Assembly: GCA_005784505.1 (NCBI GenBank) | Contig: VCAZ01000046.1 | Location: 2,422,001 to 2,486,000, forward strand | Direction of reading: 5' to 3' | Origin: Bagarius yarrelli | Lineage: Eukaryota; Chordata; Actinopteri; Siluriformes; Sisoridae | DNA: 64,000 nucleotides | Shown: positions 24,610 through 37,557 of the stretch, in pieces | How the letters are laid out: the number at the start of each line of letters is the position of its first letter | How positions within the stretch are numbered: the first letter of the stretch is position 1 | Notes under the pieces: generated by a model | The model's input: the letters and a program-made list of their open reading frames with translations, nothing else | What the model was told of the DNA's origin: nothing | Databases searched by the model: none | Translations under genes and position numbers: made by a program

Positions 24610-25499
24610 ACTTAGTTATAAAGGCTTAAATAATTGGCCCATGTCTGGTCAGAGTAACTAATAATTTTACTGAATTAAATTAGTTAAATAAAGTTGTTAG
24701 TGTACTTGTAAATGAACTTTTTTGTCTATAACAATTTGACTTTATATTAAATATCTTTTCATAAACAGCATTTAAAAGCTGAAATCCTAACACATTGAAG
24801 TAGAGGTGTGACTGTGTGGAAATAAAATCGATCAATAATTTAATGAAAAATAAAAAGTAATAATTTTTTAACCTGAGATTCTCTTTCAGATATTTTATTT
24901 TTGTTTAAACATAACACTAGCAATATTTTCTTATTTCTTATTATTTTCTATAACAATGGGAAATGCTTAATTCATTTGTCATCCTTCCTGCATTCACAAA
25001 GTGCATCACAAAGTTGACACTCGCATATGAAATGTAACAGTAAAAGTTACATCACAATAAGCATTTTTTTAATAATAAAAGAGATCACAGAGATTTAAAT
25101 TACACCACAATGATGATAATAATAATAATTAAAACAATGGCCCAAAATCTGCATATTGTATAATCCACATCACATCCATCAACATAAAATGTCTGTAGAC
25201 CAAATATGCCTCACTGTTTATTTGTGCATCCTCAAACATACCCATAGTCAACTAAATTACAGCAGACCTATTGGAACTGCCACTGTACCATGTCACCAGT
25301 CACATGGTTTCATATCTCACAATGCTAAAATGCTTTGTAAAATATCGCCGTTTTACCCATGTCAGAAAATAATTCCGATATTTATTGGCCGCAAGTGTGA
25401 TTCTGAGGCTGAATATAATACATCTAATCTGTATACGTTACATGACCAACAGTTCATCTTACTCAAAACTACTTTTTTGAATTCCCTGTAATTATAGTA

Positions 25500-25770
25500 T
25501 CCTGCACACAGCTGGAAAGGCTGTTGTTGAAGCAATGGGCTTTGCTCTTTCAGTCACAAGAGCATTATTGAAGCCAGGTACTTTGTTGGCATTCCAGTGC
25601 ATCCAGCACAAAGGTGTTGAGTGGGGTTGAGCTCAGGGCTCTGTGCAGCCCACTTGAGGTTTTTCCACTCCTTGGCAGCCTTGGCAGTTCGTGTCTTTAT
25701 AGACTTTGCTTTCTGCACAGGCACATTGTCGACTGTCAGAAAATTGAACACACTTTTAAAATGACCAAAA
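25500..25770 (-). mobile_element. decayed Tc1/mariner-type transposase fragment
   Basis: The minus-strand frame reads VDNVPVQKAKSIKT, then WKNLKWAAQSPELNPTQHL. This corresponds to the Tc1-like catalytic segment with the 'DNAP-H-A-SIKTW' and 'W-AQSPDLNP-EHLWDEL' pattern. Only the second catalytic Asp region is kept; the frame continues into non-homologous sequence and no terminal repeats were found. Dead copy inside znf800 intron 1. Confidence 0.75.
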
Positions 25771-26870
25771 TGCTGAATGGATAATGTAAGCATTGTGTCT
25801 GATCATTTTTGGATGTTTTTTTTTCGAGGCAGTGTTTATTTTTTGTACATATAATTTATTTTTGTGCTGATACCAATGTCCAGTTATTTAAAAATACTGA
25901 TGATTTGTTTTTTGAACCTACACGAATACATCAATACAAATAAAATTAGTTAAAAGTTAATTTTAATCCTTAATAAAAACTTATTAAACTTATTAATATT
26001 ATGGGCGCGTGTTAAACTTTGAAGTAGGTAATTAAATATTAAGATTAGTTGTGTAGAAAGTTTTAGCAGTACTTTAGCAGTTAAAGTTCCACCATGTGAA
26101 ATTCTGGCAGTATAAAGAGGACGGGTTGCAATTTAGAATCATCCAATGTAAAATCCATCAAATAAACAACATTATAAAGCATCCTTTGATGACTTTATCC
26201 GTAACTGCAGCAAAACATTGGTAGTAGTCGAATACAAAACAAAATAACTTTTATGCCCGTGTACTTAAAGAGGAGAAATATCTTTCTTTTCGTATGCATT
26301 GTTTTATTGCTGAAACTGCAAGTAACAAAACTGTTTTCAAAATTTAACATCTTACTACCTGGCAACAGTAGTCTCAGATGTTCATTAATTTTAGGCTATT
26401 TAAATATAATGCACAACAAGTAAAGACTGTATTGTTATTAATCATTTAAAGCAAAAATACTGACACTTGACATTCCTACTATCCCCAGCACATTTTGGAT
26501 TATAATAACACTGTTGAACTGTGCCCGGGTCAGCAGTATAGTTGCCATTGATTATTGTAGCTTTAATAGGTGTGATTAGAAACTATACAATATGAGAATC
26601 TATAAAAAAAAAGACAAAAGTGTGGTGGTATTTTTTTCTAGGCATATAAACGCATGCAGTTTATTCCAATGCTTCCACAGTTTATTATTACTCATGCGAG
26701 TGACTGGTAAAATAAACTTGGAGTTGTTTTTGAACTTGTATATTAATATGCAAATTCTTCACATTGTCTCCCTTTAATGAAGGTTCTGTTACAGTAAATA
26801 AATATCATATAAACTATACTTTTTTGTCAGAATTCCTGTAAGAGATTTAATAATCAAATATACTAAGGAG

Positions 26871-26871
<1 letters not shown>

Positions 26872-26918
<47 letters not shown>

Positions 26919-26940
26919 ATATATTATAATGTATATATAA
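26872..26940. repeat. (TA)n microsatellite just before znf800 coding exon 1
   Basis: About 60 nt of alternating T and A, ending 26 nt before the znf800 start codon at 26966. Its length probably varies between alleles. It lies where the branch point and polypyrimidine tract of the preceding intron would be expected. Confidence 0.9.
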
Positions 26941-26965
26941 ACGTATTCTTTTAAAGGTCTGCAAG

Positions 26966-29900
26966 ATGGAGGAATCAGGCACCGACGTAACCCCAATCAA
27001 CGACAAGTGCTGTCAAACCGAAACACTGTGGCACTGCAATTGCCAGCCGGCTTCTCAACAAGAGGGCTTTGACCAACCACAAGGTACACCTGTAATCCGT
27101 TTTATATGTTTTATATCATTTTGCGTGTGCCTGACATTATGGTAAATTATATTTTACATAGTTTATTCTAAACAAAAAAAGGAGGTGAGATGCCCTTAGC
27201 TTGTATTATAAGTAATTATTTCAGCAAATGATATTAGCTCATCATAAAGCAGGGTAACGTTTAAGAGACTTAAAATCTTGTTCATAATTTAAATATACTG
27301 CATTTTATCAATTAATACAATTTGTTATTATTATTAATTCATAGCTGAGAGGAAGAGAGCTGTAAATAGCATTTTATTACAAATTAAATAAATGCAAAAT
27401 TGATTGCAAAATCTGCCTTAGAAAATCTATGGGTTGGTTAGTATAATCTTAAGTTTAAAACCTCACTTTTTGACAAAACTCATACTACAAAAATGTCTAG
27501 GCTTCATGTATATTATTACATTTTTTATTCACATTTAAATCTAAATTTTAAAATTAAGTTACTTTAAATAGCTATAGTGAGCTTTTAAATTTGGCCCTTT
27601 ATATAAAATCATTACTTTTTGATGAATTTTTAGTGCATATTGAGCCAGGAGACCCACCTATACTTCAGCAGCAGCTCCAGACTTCTAAGTCGGGAATTCA
27701 ACAAATAATTGAGTGCTTTCGCTCAGGTATGTCAATATTCTAGGTTTTCATTCTTCCTTTCTTCTGAAGCTGATCTGAAATGAGAAAAGATCCCCAGTAG
27801 ATCTTCCTGCCAGCTTTTTTACTGTGTTTTATTATTTTGCAGGTACGACCCAGCTCAGGCACATGTTGTTGAAGGAAGTTGACACCATCTTTGAATGCAG
27901 GCTTTGTCGAAGTCTTTTTCGTGGTCTACCCAATCTGGTCACACACAAAGAGTTCTACTGCTTTTCTGGACATCATAAGCAAGATGGTTTGTTTTGTTTT
28001 GCTCTACTTACTTCCAATAAAACACAAATTGTTTCCCTATCGTAGCCTGTTTCTCTAACCAAGCCCAGTTTAACTGGGTTTTACAGGGTTTCTTTCATCT
28101 TTAATATCTGTTTTGTATTTCTACTTTATTTACGTTGTACCCTTTTGCTTATGTCATGAAATCTTTAGCAAAACAAGTTTATTTTGCAGTGTAACATTCA
28201 TGGTGGTTTTACTCTACAGATTCATCCGAACCAAACAAGCAGCACCAGGCTGTCAAAGAGCTTCTTGAGGCAATCTATCCACGAAGAGAACAGCCGGAAC
28301 ATGTAATTCAACTGGAAATAATAGAGACTAACCCCAATGCTGTGTTCCAACACCTGTCTGTCGAAAAATCTGACAATGAGAATGCAACCATGTCCACCAA
28401 TTTACCTCAGCCAGACCCTGTGCCTCAGAAACTGCATCGCCGCAAGTCTTCCGTTGCACCAAAAAAGATCGAACAGCAAAACATAGAGGACACAGATGAC
28501 GATATGGATACAGCGTCTAATAAATCTTTAGAGAGAGAAGATTCAAAATTAGAAGAAATGCACAACACCGAACAGGATACAAGGGTGGAAAATGAAAAGG
28601 AAGCTGTTCCAGAGACAAAGGAAACGAGGATATCTTGCTGCCTCTGTCGAAAGGACTTTAGCTCAAGGAGCAGCATTCGCCGTCACTGCCGCAAGATGCA
28701 CCGGCAGAAGCTGGAGGAATTGTGCAAGTTCACTGAAACACGTACAGTGCCTATCAGCTTGCTTTCTATGGTAAAGACCAAGCGTGTAGAAGATCCTCCA
28801 CCAGCCACTGGCAAGAGTTGCCCCGTTTGCCAAAAGTCTTTTGCTACCAAGGCTAACGTCCGAAGGCACTTTGATGAGGTGCACCGAGGCTTGAAGCGAG
28901 ACTGCATTACACCTGACATTGCCACCCGACCTGGCCAACCACTTTTGCTCGAGGGTTCATCAGTTCCTCCAAAGCAACCCAGCTCTTTTACAAAACAAGA
29001 CCAACCAGATGGCAGCGTTACGACTTCTCGTTGCAGGCTGTGTCGAAGAAAATATAGCTCACAAGTCATGTTGAGGAGACATATGCGCATTGTTCATAAG
29101 GTTCACACTTTGGAAAATGGCTCATCTGTCAGCCGTGCTGTCTTGACTAGAAAAAACAAAATGAAGGCCGAACCTGATGAGGAGGTTTGCGCTGAAAAAA
29201 GTAGTCTTTCTTCCAGTGTGTCCTCTTCGGCTGATGCAGATAACAGCACGATATGCTTGCCATCAAAGCCTAACGTCACAGAGGACAGTGGAAACCTCCC
29301 GTTAAGTTTTGACTTCAAGCAGATGTACTGTTGGCTCTGCAAGCGGCAGTTCAGCTCTAGCCAGAACCTAACAAAGCACATCACAGAGCTGCACATGGAC
29401 GGAAATGACAGTATCTACATTAAGTTTTATGGGTGTCCTATTTGCAGATACGAGTCGCGGAGGAAGCGAGATGTCATCCGTCACATTACCGTGGTTCATA
29501 AAAAATCTTCTCGCTACTTGGCCAAAATCATGCCGATCCTGGAGAGTCGTGCAGTGAAGAAGCCAGCCGAGGTTGTGCTTAATAGTGGTGGAAAGAGTGT
29601 GTCTTCAAAAGAGGACACCTCTGGAAAGCACCATGTGCCATCATCGAACACGCTAACAACATCAGACCAAGCAACTCCATCCAAAATAAGTCAGGAAGAT
29701 TCCTCCTGGTCACATGGTGTAAAGAGAAGCGAGTCCTCAGTCTACCTGAATACCCGTAAGAATTCTGCCCTCACGTCTCTTAACACTGCGAATCACGATG
29801 AGGATAATTCACAACCGACCAAAGTTTATAAACAAGAGAAGAAACCTCAAGAGCCAAAGAATCCACATGTTACCCGCAGCCACAAACCCCCCAAAGAACC

Positions 29901-30101
29901 TCCCATCACTAGAAGCCAGATCAAGCACAGAGGTGAGGGTTCTAAGAACTTTTCTCTGCATGGGTGCGCATTGCAGTCGAGCTTTCCAAGAAGTTTTTTC
30001 TAGAGACGCACAGACGAAGCCATAAGACCAGTGTCAATCCCCCAACTGGAAGCACTAAAGTTCAGGGACGGAGCACTCGGTCAAAGGCACTGATATGGTG
30101 A
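26966..30101 (+). CDS. znf800: zinc finger protein 800 (last finger disrupted by two indels)
   Basis: Nuclear C2H2 zinc-finger protein. Coding exons 26966-27083, 27634-27726, 27843-27986 and 28220-30101, GT-AG introns, all phase 1. Diagnostic segments: EPGDPPILQQQLQTSKSGIQ and IIECFRSGTTQL, then a CCHC-type finger (C89, C92, H105, C110), an acidic region with LLEAIYP, and C2H2 fingers at C258-H279, C319-H340 (with FDEVHRGLKRD), C390-H411, C489-H510 and C524-H545 (ending ITVVHKKSSRYL). The C-terminus aligns to the family in three successive frames: KNFSLHGC in frame 1, CSRAF in frame 2, then SKKFFLETHRRSHK through GRSTRSKALIW-stop in frame 3. This implies two losses of 2 nt at about 29968-29971 and 29985-29987. 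Literally translated, the protein stops at 30001-30003 after 'PRSFF'. With 4 nt restored the length would be about 746 aa, longer than the human protein (about 664). Confidence 0.93.
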
Positions 30102-30636
30102 GTCAGTCTACTATATCTTTTAAATTAGTGCCCTCCACAATTGACTGTTTCTGCAGCTCATTTACATAAATGGCAAACAGAGAGACATTTATTATTTACC
30201 ATGTGATGAAGAATAGGCACGCAATTTGGATAGATCTCAAACAAATTTACTTAAAATTTTAAAATAGAAACTCTTTTGTTTGGTTTTTAACAGGACTATC
30301 AAATCTGTTGTCCTATGAGAAATTATTTATTTTTATATTTAATCATTATACATTCTATCTAATTCCACCAGCAGAAGCTATGTAGAATTATTACATATAA
30401 TGCAAGTTTTAAAAGACTCTGTATTCCCAGTGGTTCCCAACTGACCATAACAATCATACTTGCTTTTTGACCATCGCGTTTCAGATTTTTTAATTCACTT
30501 TTTTTTTACAAATTGGATCATGTTTGTGGGATTTAGTGTTCATTCATCCAGAGACATTACTAAATCAAATCTGACGTCGGCTAAGCAGGTCTACGTGCAA
30601 CCGGCATTTCACGTCATCCAAAGATGTTCATAGGGA

Positions 30637-30860
30637 CGAATCAGAGCTCTGTGCAGATTCTTGACCTCTGCACACCACCATAACACACAATGTGTGCAGC
30701 TCTCTTTCAGCAGAGGTATGGTTGTGCCGAGACAGTGTTTGGGCTCTGTCAGGAAATTGCAATATTACAGCATACAAACACCCTCTGTAAGAACCTTGTG
30801 CTAATAATTTGGGAATAGCCAACCCTTTGATACTCCAAAGTATTGGCTAGTTCCCAAACG
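30637..30860. mobile_element. Tc1-type repeat remnant in the znf800 3' region
   Basis: The order 'cagagctctgtgcag', 'acagtgtttgggc', 'aaattgcaatattacagcat', 'acaaacaccctc', 'tttgggaa' follows a common fish Tc1-related repeat of which other parts are at 25500 and 41474. No open transposase frame survives here. Confidence 0.55.
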
Positions 30861-32052
30861 ATTACACGCAGTTTGTGTACGATGATGTTTTTGGGATGTA
30901 GAATAAACAATTGGTAAAAAAATGGCTTTTGCAGGAATACTTTAAAATATATTCATTGGCATTAAAGTGTTCCACTGCGAGAATGCAAATTGTTGTTTAT
31001 TTTCTAGGGTTTAGACCGCAGTATGAAAATCATCTAATTGTTTCGTAGTTCGTTTGTTAGATAGCTGGTTACAGTATTTAATAATGGAAGCAAAATAAAA
31101 TAATAACTATGACAAAAAAACTAGTTTATTTTTTCCTTTCTCATTTTATGTATTTAACTTTATAATGTTTTGTGCTTCTGTTTTTAGATATTTACATCCT
31201 CTGAATGCCACATGCTCACTGGAATGTAGAGATCATCATCGAATAAAATGCAGTGCACGACATGAGTACTTACACAAAATAGAATGGCTTCTAACCGGAA
31301 GGAGCAACGCATTTTCCAGTCAGGAGAAGAGCCGGCACCAAATGTCTGTTTTTGCGCAGAGGGTGCTGCAACCAAACTTTTCTTATCTTTAACAGACGTT
31401 ACAGGTTGGTCTTACCAGTTACCGTCAGAGTTACATGCATTGAAGGATATCTCATTCTTAGTCTGTCACAGTTAGTTGACTTTAAAGAAGTATATTTGTG
31501 TAAAATACAGTTTTACAAACTTACATTGGTTACTCTCGCATTGTAGGTCATATTGCTCTTGACCCCAATAGTATTTGTCACCAATACAAACATCAGATTT
31601 GATCTGAGTTGACCGAAGCAATGAATTCTGTTTTCTGTTAAAATAAAACTCATTTTACAGCGAGTGCTTTCTTGTACAGGTACATTTAGCCTTCTGTTTT
31701 CTCTAGTTGTTGATGCTTTAAAAGGTTACCATGACATTTATTTTATTTTTGACTAGTCAAACCCTGACTTTCATACAAATGTGTCTACTTTACATTCATT
31801 TGAGTTGCTAATAAGCTATCGTCATAAAATTATACACATACTTAAATCAACATTGTACAATCGGGTCCATGTCTAATTTTTTTTAGTAAGTTGAGTGCAG
31901 TAGAACCGATAACATACATGTCTCTTATGAAATATTTGGTTTACTTTTAATCACACCGCTCAGATGTAAAAGCTTGCTACTGTCAATGCTCTGCAGACAC
32001 TTGGTAGTTTTAAACGAGTATTTTTCTTAAAATCATTCTGGTAATGATGCAT

Positions 32053-32145
32053 TTATATATATATGTATATATATATATATATATATGTGTATATATATAT
32101 GTGTGTGTGTAATATATATATATGTGGTATATATATATATATATA

Positions 32146-32186
<41 letters not shown>
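32053..32186. repeat. AT/GT microsatellite
   Basis: Alternating TA with short TG interruptions over about 130 nt. It lies in the znf800 3' region. Confidence 0.9.
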
Positions 32187-32189
<3 letters not shown>

Positions 32190-33094
32190 GGACTGCTTAC
32201 CTTAAAATAATTAAAGCTGCACTGTTACGTTCTGCTCAGCAAATACTATATAACAAAAAAAATAGGCAATGAATTCTTTTTTTTTGTGTGCTATTACTTC
32301 AGATTTATGCATGGCCATTACATAAGTGAACTCTGCCCCTGACCTTACACATGCCAAATCCCTTCTTCTGGCATATCAGTGTTGCATGACGTACTTTTGC
32401 AGAAAGTTTTAAAATTAAAAATGGTAAGTAACCAACTAATTGAATTTATGCTTACCCTTTTCTTGGAACTTGGGTCACCCAAATATAATTTGGCCAGTGA
32501 AAGACGTCAGTGTTTAATTACAGGAAAATTGTTTATCGACTTTGCGTTAGTAAATGATTATAGTTATTAGGGTTATTAAAGTGTACTTCTCCTCTACAAC
32601 TACTGAATAAAGAACATTTTCTTGACCCTAAGGTGTTTGCAACATTAGTATGTTATGTGCATGTACAAAATCACCGACAGTCCCAATTTTCTTTATTTTT
32701 TTAATCCAAAATTTGTTTACTTGCTGCAAATGTGGTTTAGTTCTTGATTAAAGAAGCATTCACACACCTTTACCTAGAGAATCAGTTATCGAGTACCGAG
32801 AGATGTTAGAATGTAAAATCTAACCTTGATGTTTAAAAAAGACAGTGCAGCTTTAATCCCGATCTGCCATTCTATTATTAATGAAAATGCTGCTAAACTT
32901 TTTGCATTGTAGCTGTTTCTGCTCATGTTTCTGCTTCCCTTTAACGAGTCAGTGCTGCTCAGGTTGTGCTAAGACAAGTTTTTTTAAGGAGTATGACTGT
33001 TTGATAATATCTAATAAGATGTTGCAACTGTGATTAAAAGATTCATTAGATACTACTGCATCTGTTTTGTATAAAGTTGCTCTTATCATCTGAC

Positions 33095-33228
<134 letters not shown>

Positions 33229-33714
33229 CAAGACCTGAAAATGACCTCTGTCTCCTTTAGTATGAATAATTACAGTAATTTCAGTAAGTTTAATGGGTGA
33301 AATGAAGTCTAAATCTGTCTTGGCGTGCATAACGAATGCTTTTGCTTGATAGTGTGTACATTTATGAAAGAAGATGTAACAATTTACAAGGTAATTGGCA
33401 AGAAATGTACTGTGTGTATATAAATACAATACTTGCATTCCTATCCCTGCTTCATGAGAAATACTTTTGTTCTAATAAAGATGAAAAAAAACTAATTTTG
33501 TTGTATCTCTGTAATTTCTGTTACTTTTATTTTAGCAAAATGCAGTTGATATGCAGTTTAATAAATGTAATAAAGTCTAGAAAAGTATATGAACACTATA
33601 CTTGAGTACTAGCTTTAACAGTAAATGTAAGGTATTGACTGTTTTGTATTTCTGTGTTCTTTGTCTGGGAGTTTCTTCCAGGTTCTGTGGTATCTTACTA
33701 CATCCCTCTACATA

Positions 33715-33903
33715 GGGAAGTGGTAGCACAGTGTTTAAGATGTTGGACTGCTAATCGTAAAGTTGGGGTTTGATTTTCCAGCACCACCAAGTTGCTACTG
33801 TTGGGCCCCCGAGAAAGGCCCTTAATCATCAGTTGTATAAAAGTGCTAAATGTTATTCACTCTGAATAAGGGAGTCTGCCAAATGCTGTAATGTAATGTA
33901 ATG
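33715..33903 (+). repeat. tRNA-derived SINE, near full length
   Basis: Head 'gtggtagcacagtgtttaag' (A-box), 'gttggactgctaat', a B-box-like 'ggggtttgattttcc', body 'caccaccaagttgctactg', 'gggcccccgag', and tail 'ctctgaataagggagtctgcc' with a short (taatg)n end. It shares every block with the copy at 47681-47872. Confidence 0.8.
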
Positions 33904-35985
33904 AAAAACGCACCAGCTGTGTGTGTGTCCATAGTGCTGTGTTTTCTGAATAAGTTCCTTATGTAAAAAAAGGTACAAAATATAAGTGAATTAACAAAAA
34001 TCTATGAAAAAAAGTAATGATTATACGAAACAAAAGAATTGTTCACTAATAAGTGTGCATACATCCAAGTTCTGTTACCTTCTAGGAAAAAATCCTGTAT
34101 GATTTATTTTAAGATAAAATCCAGTATCTATGTATTTAATTTCCACTAAATTTATAGCAGTATAGAGCTGCTTAGGTTACCATCTTAGGATAACGACCTT
34201 TTTTAGCTTTTTATTTTATATTATTATTATATTATATATGTCATTCCATATATAGTTGAACAATATATGAATACACTTACAGTGCTACTTGTATCATAGG
34301 ACAGTATCAGATGCCAGACATAAAAAATCAGTAACACAGTTTATTGTGCCAAATCACAGTACATAATATAGCAAATATAACTATGAGGTAAACAATAAAC
34401 ACTACAGAAAACCAAATCTCAGTTGCACAGTGGTAATGATAATGATAACTCTGATGCTAATGGAAACTGATAGTACTGAGCAAAATGTTTAAACATGCGA
34501 ATTGACTTGTGCATAGATTGTTAAAATGTCTGTTGTAAAGATTGGAGTAAACTGATAGTAATGAACGATTGAAACGAAATGAAATAAAGTGCTGCTAGAT
34601 GCGATGATAAGTGCAACTAGTCCAAGGGAGGGGTGCAAGGGATCTATTCTGATGTTGCATTTATGTACCTTTCTTATAAATGGTGTATAAAGTACATTTT
34701 ATTCTAAATTTAACTGTAATAATGCTCATGAGCTAGTCTAGTACAAGTGCAGCTTGTTGTATATTGGAGCTGTTTTGGTGACACATTTGTAGGCAGGTGG
34801 TTTTAATGCCATGGCTGGTTGATGTATGTCTATGACGGCATGGAAACATGGACTGGACATCCTTTACTCTTCTCTGTAGGCTGTCCAATATCACCCCCTT
34901 TTCAGTCTTCTTAACAAGTGGAAATGCTCTCAGGATCAGTTGCATATGGTGACTTTATTACAATTTAACAATATGCGACTGAGGAAGCAACAATTCCAAC
35001 ATTACAAATCGTCATTACATTACATCATATTGTAAAATAAATTGTAAAATGTATTTATTTTAATTGAACTGCAATTATTTCCATATTGCTCAAATGCATT
35101 TTTGCGACCTGTTGGTCAAAGGTTTGTGTTTTGGTTGTCTTTTATTTTTTGTGAATGTTCTTAATGTTTGCAGCTACTTTTACTTGCTTTGTGTTTAATT
35201 CTAACCCCTGTTACAACTCGCCAGGCTCAACAGTAAAGTATTGACCTAATAAATAACCTTTTACTGTAAGCGATTTAATAATTGTGTCATAAAGAACATT
35301 TCACTATGTGTTGTACTGTTTATGATCGTGTATGTGACATAAAATTAGAATTTAAACTAACTCTGTTCCATCTAAACTAGTCTGGAAATGCAGTCTACTT
35401 AATTTCGGAACATGGATGTAAGGCATGTTTTGCTCATTTGTACGCAAAACAGCATCAAACCTTGAACCCTGGTCCGGGAGTGTCCTCCACCTCCAGCACA
35501 TTCTAGTGCTGATTTAAATGCTTTAGCTTAGTTAATAGCATTTTTGTTCACTGGGATAGGTTGTCTTAGAGCAAGAACAGTTGTATTTTGTTGTGTAGGG
35601 GCTTTTCCAAGACAAGGTAAGAAAGCAGATAGATGAATGGCAAGGAATTAACACTAGATGGCTCAAGCACATTACTTTTCTCTATGTTGCACGAGCCTGA
35701 CTGCAGCTGGTACTGAGCATCAAACTGCGGCTCTGAGCTTGTGCGCTTGCAATCTCATTATAACACTGGAGATAATTACAGCGCGAAGGCAAAACAGGAG
35801 GCGATGCTCGATTTCACACACTTACCTCAGCTACAGCCAGAAGTTGCTGTTGCCCTCCATTTTCTACTTTTTTTAAAAAACCCAACGCTGTTTTGTTCCA
35901 CGTGCATAAACACGACAGTAAACTAAATCGGCAAATTTTACTCTTGACTTGGCGAGAAGAAAGGAAACAATAATTACCCACACAG
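33904..35985. other. znf800-grm8 intergenic; no gene seen
   Basis: Unique AT-rich sequence. Open frames at 34733-34945 and 35658-35926 show no motif and overlap opposite-strand frames. CpG frequency rises only near the right end, in front of the grm8 leader. Confidence 0.45.
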
Positions 35986-35989
35986 GAGG

Positions 35990-36111
35990 CATGCAGCTGC
36001 AAGTATGAGTGTGTTTGGTGTGTGTGAGAGAGCTGATGCTGTAACCTGCTCCGCGCGCTCTCCTCAGGCTCAGCAGCCGGAAAACAGCCACAGGAGCGCC
36101 AACATCGCCAG
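35990..36111 (+). other. grm8: candidate 5' untranslated exon of grm8
   Basis: A GC-richer stretch (ctccgcgcgctctcctc, cagcagccggaaaacagcc) ends in a good donor (cgccag|gtaatt at 36111/36112). It lies 1.15 kb before a strong acceptor-like tract at 37231-37258 on the same strand. The 5' limit is arbitrary and transcript evidence is needed. Confidence 0.4.
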
Positions 36112-37230
36112 GTAATTCCTTTTTATTCTGATTAAAGCAAATATGCATAAAGTGAATGAAGTGTTTAAAGGTGTGGCATCTTATTTCGATTTGATTTGTT
36201 TAAGCGCTGGAGTCGGTTCTGGGCGTCTGTAGAGATGAGCGTGCGTCTGCGACAGATGTTTCTTCATCCAGCTGATGCACCACACTCAGTAAATCAGGTA
36301 CAGTCTGTCTTTATTTATGCAGGTCAGGTATAAGCTATAAACATAAAGATTTTAAGGCAAAAGATTTCTATTAACCCCACTACAAGCAAGTGAACACATC
36401 TCCTGACTGTTCGTGATAGCTATTAAAAGGGCGCGTGGATGCTGAAGATGATGCACACCGTGGCTCGGCTTTAATTGACACTTCCATTTTTTTCTGGAAA
36501 TAATCTTTTCGCTGATTGGGGTTGATTTTCATGCGAAATTCTCGGATTGATTGTTGAAGGAAGCTCAAGTATTTCAGTGCGCTCTCATAAAATTGGAGCT
36601 CTTGTGATCGTCAGGCAAGTCTTCAAGAAGGGAAACACGTTTAGTGTAAACTGCACAGCAAAAAAAATAGTTGTAACAATAAATTATCACGACTGTATAA
36701 ACAGGTGTGAGCAGCATAGGAATTATTCTAAATAAATAGTATAATTGTGCGTGAATGTGTTTATGCGCGCGCAAATTTGATCATAGAGCAGTGCACTGTG
36801 ATGGTATGCGTACTGTATTGCTTACATCTGCTATTTATCTATCAAGACCTATTTAAAATTATTGCACGTTTGATAAAGAAACAAAAATTTTTGACTGTTT
36901 GTGTGTGTGTTCAGACTTGTTTGTATTTATTTATTTATTTATTTTAAATCAAACATTCCCAAAATAATATGAATATCTGTGAGTATTGACCTTGTTGGGA
37001 TGGTCCCTATAAAAAACTACTTTTGACAAAAATTAAATAGGCAGAACCTAAAAATGTTTGCTTTTAGATAGTGAGGGTTCCCTTCAAGGCATAAGGAAAG
37101 GTTTCGGTGTATAGCTATATTATTTATTATTTATAATATAGCAATAACTGGCTTTATTAACATTTTCCATGAAAGGGTTTTTACAAAAATAGTAAAACAA
37201 ACATTTGTATGGGTTGGAATGCTCATTCCT

Positions 37231-37258
37231 CTGCTCTTCCTTTTTTTGTTTTTTAAAG
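37231..37258 (+). promoter_or_regulatory. probable 3' splice acceptor of the first coding exon of grm8
   Basis: A 28-nt pyrimidine-rich tract (ctgctcttcctttttttgtt, then ttttaaag) ends in AG at 37257-37258. This would give an exon of 37259-38079 with about 300 nt of leader before the start codon. Confidence 0.45.
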
Positions 37259-37557
37259 GAATTCACAGTCCCGAGTCTGTGAAAGCTGCAGCCTACAGCA
37301 TCATGATGTGTTATTGCTAAATGCACTGTTCTCCTGTCATACACCAATGATTAACCTCTGGAATCTGAGAGCCAGAGAATGGTTGCTCCACTTTGGAATT
37401 TCTGCACACAGGTCATCACTTCAACACTGAGGTGTATTGGTGATACCTTTCACCTCACACACCTGTTTCATCTTTACCACCTGCTTCAGTAACTCCTGCT
37501 TACCTGACATATCTTCACCTCTATTTAATTGCCTGCTTAGTCCTTTAACCTGTCACT

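Larger units (their letters stand above)
22481..26940. other. znf800 intron 1 (inferred)
   Basis: No exon recognised. It contains the palindromic element at 24022-24182, a minus-oriented SINE-like repeat at 24365-24609, a decayed Tc1-type transposase fragment at 25500-25770 and a (TA)n block at 26872-26940. Open frames at 22868-23050 and 25156-25491 have no recognisable domain. Confidence 0.5.

Noticed and set aside
28425..29396. Opposite-strand and alternative-frame ORFs within znf800 exon 4
   Set aside because: Shadows of a long GC-richer coding exon; the plus-strand frame matches the known protein family.
31165..31546. Overlapping short frames downstream of znf800 as an extra exon
   Set aside because: Several registers and both strands are open at once, with no motif and no matching splice phase. 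Most simply 3' UTR or flank.
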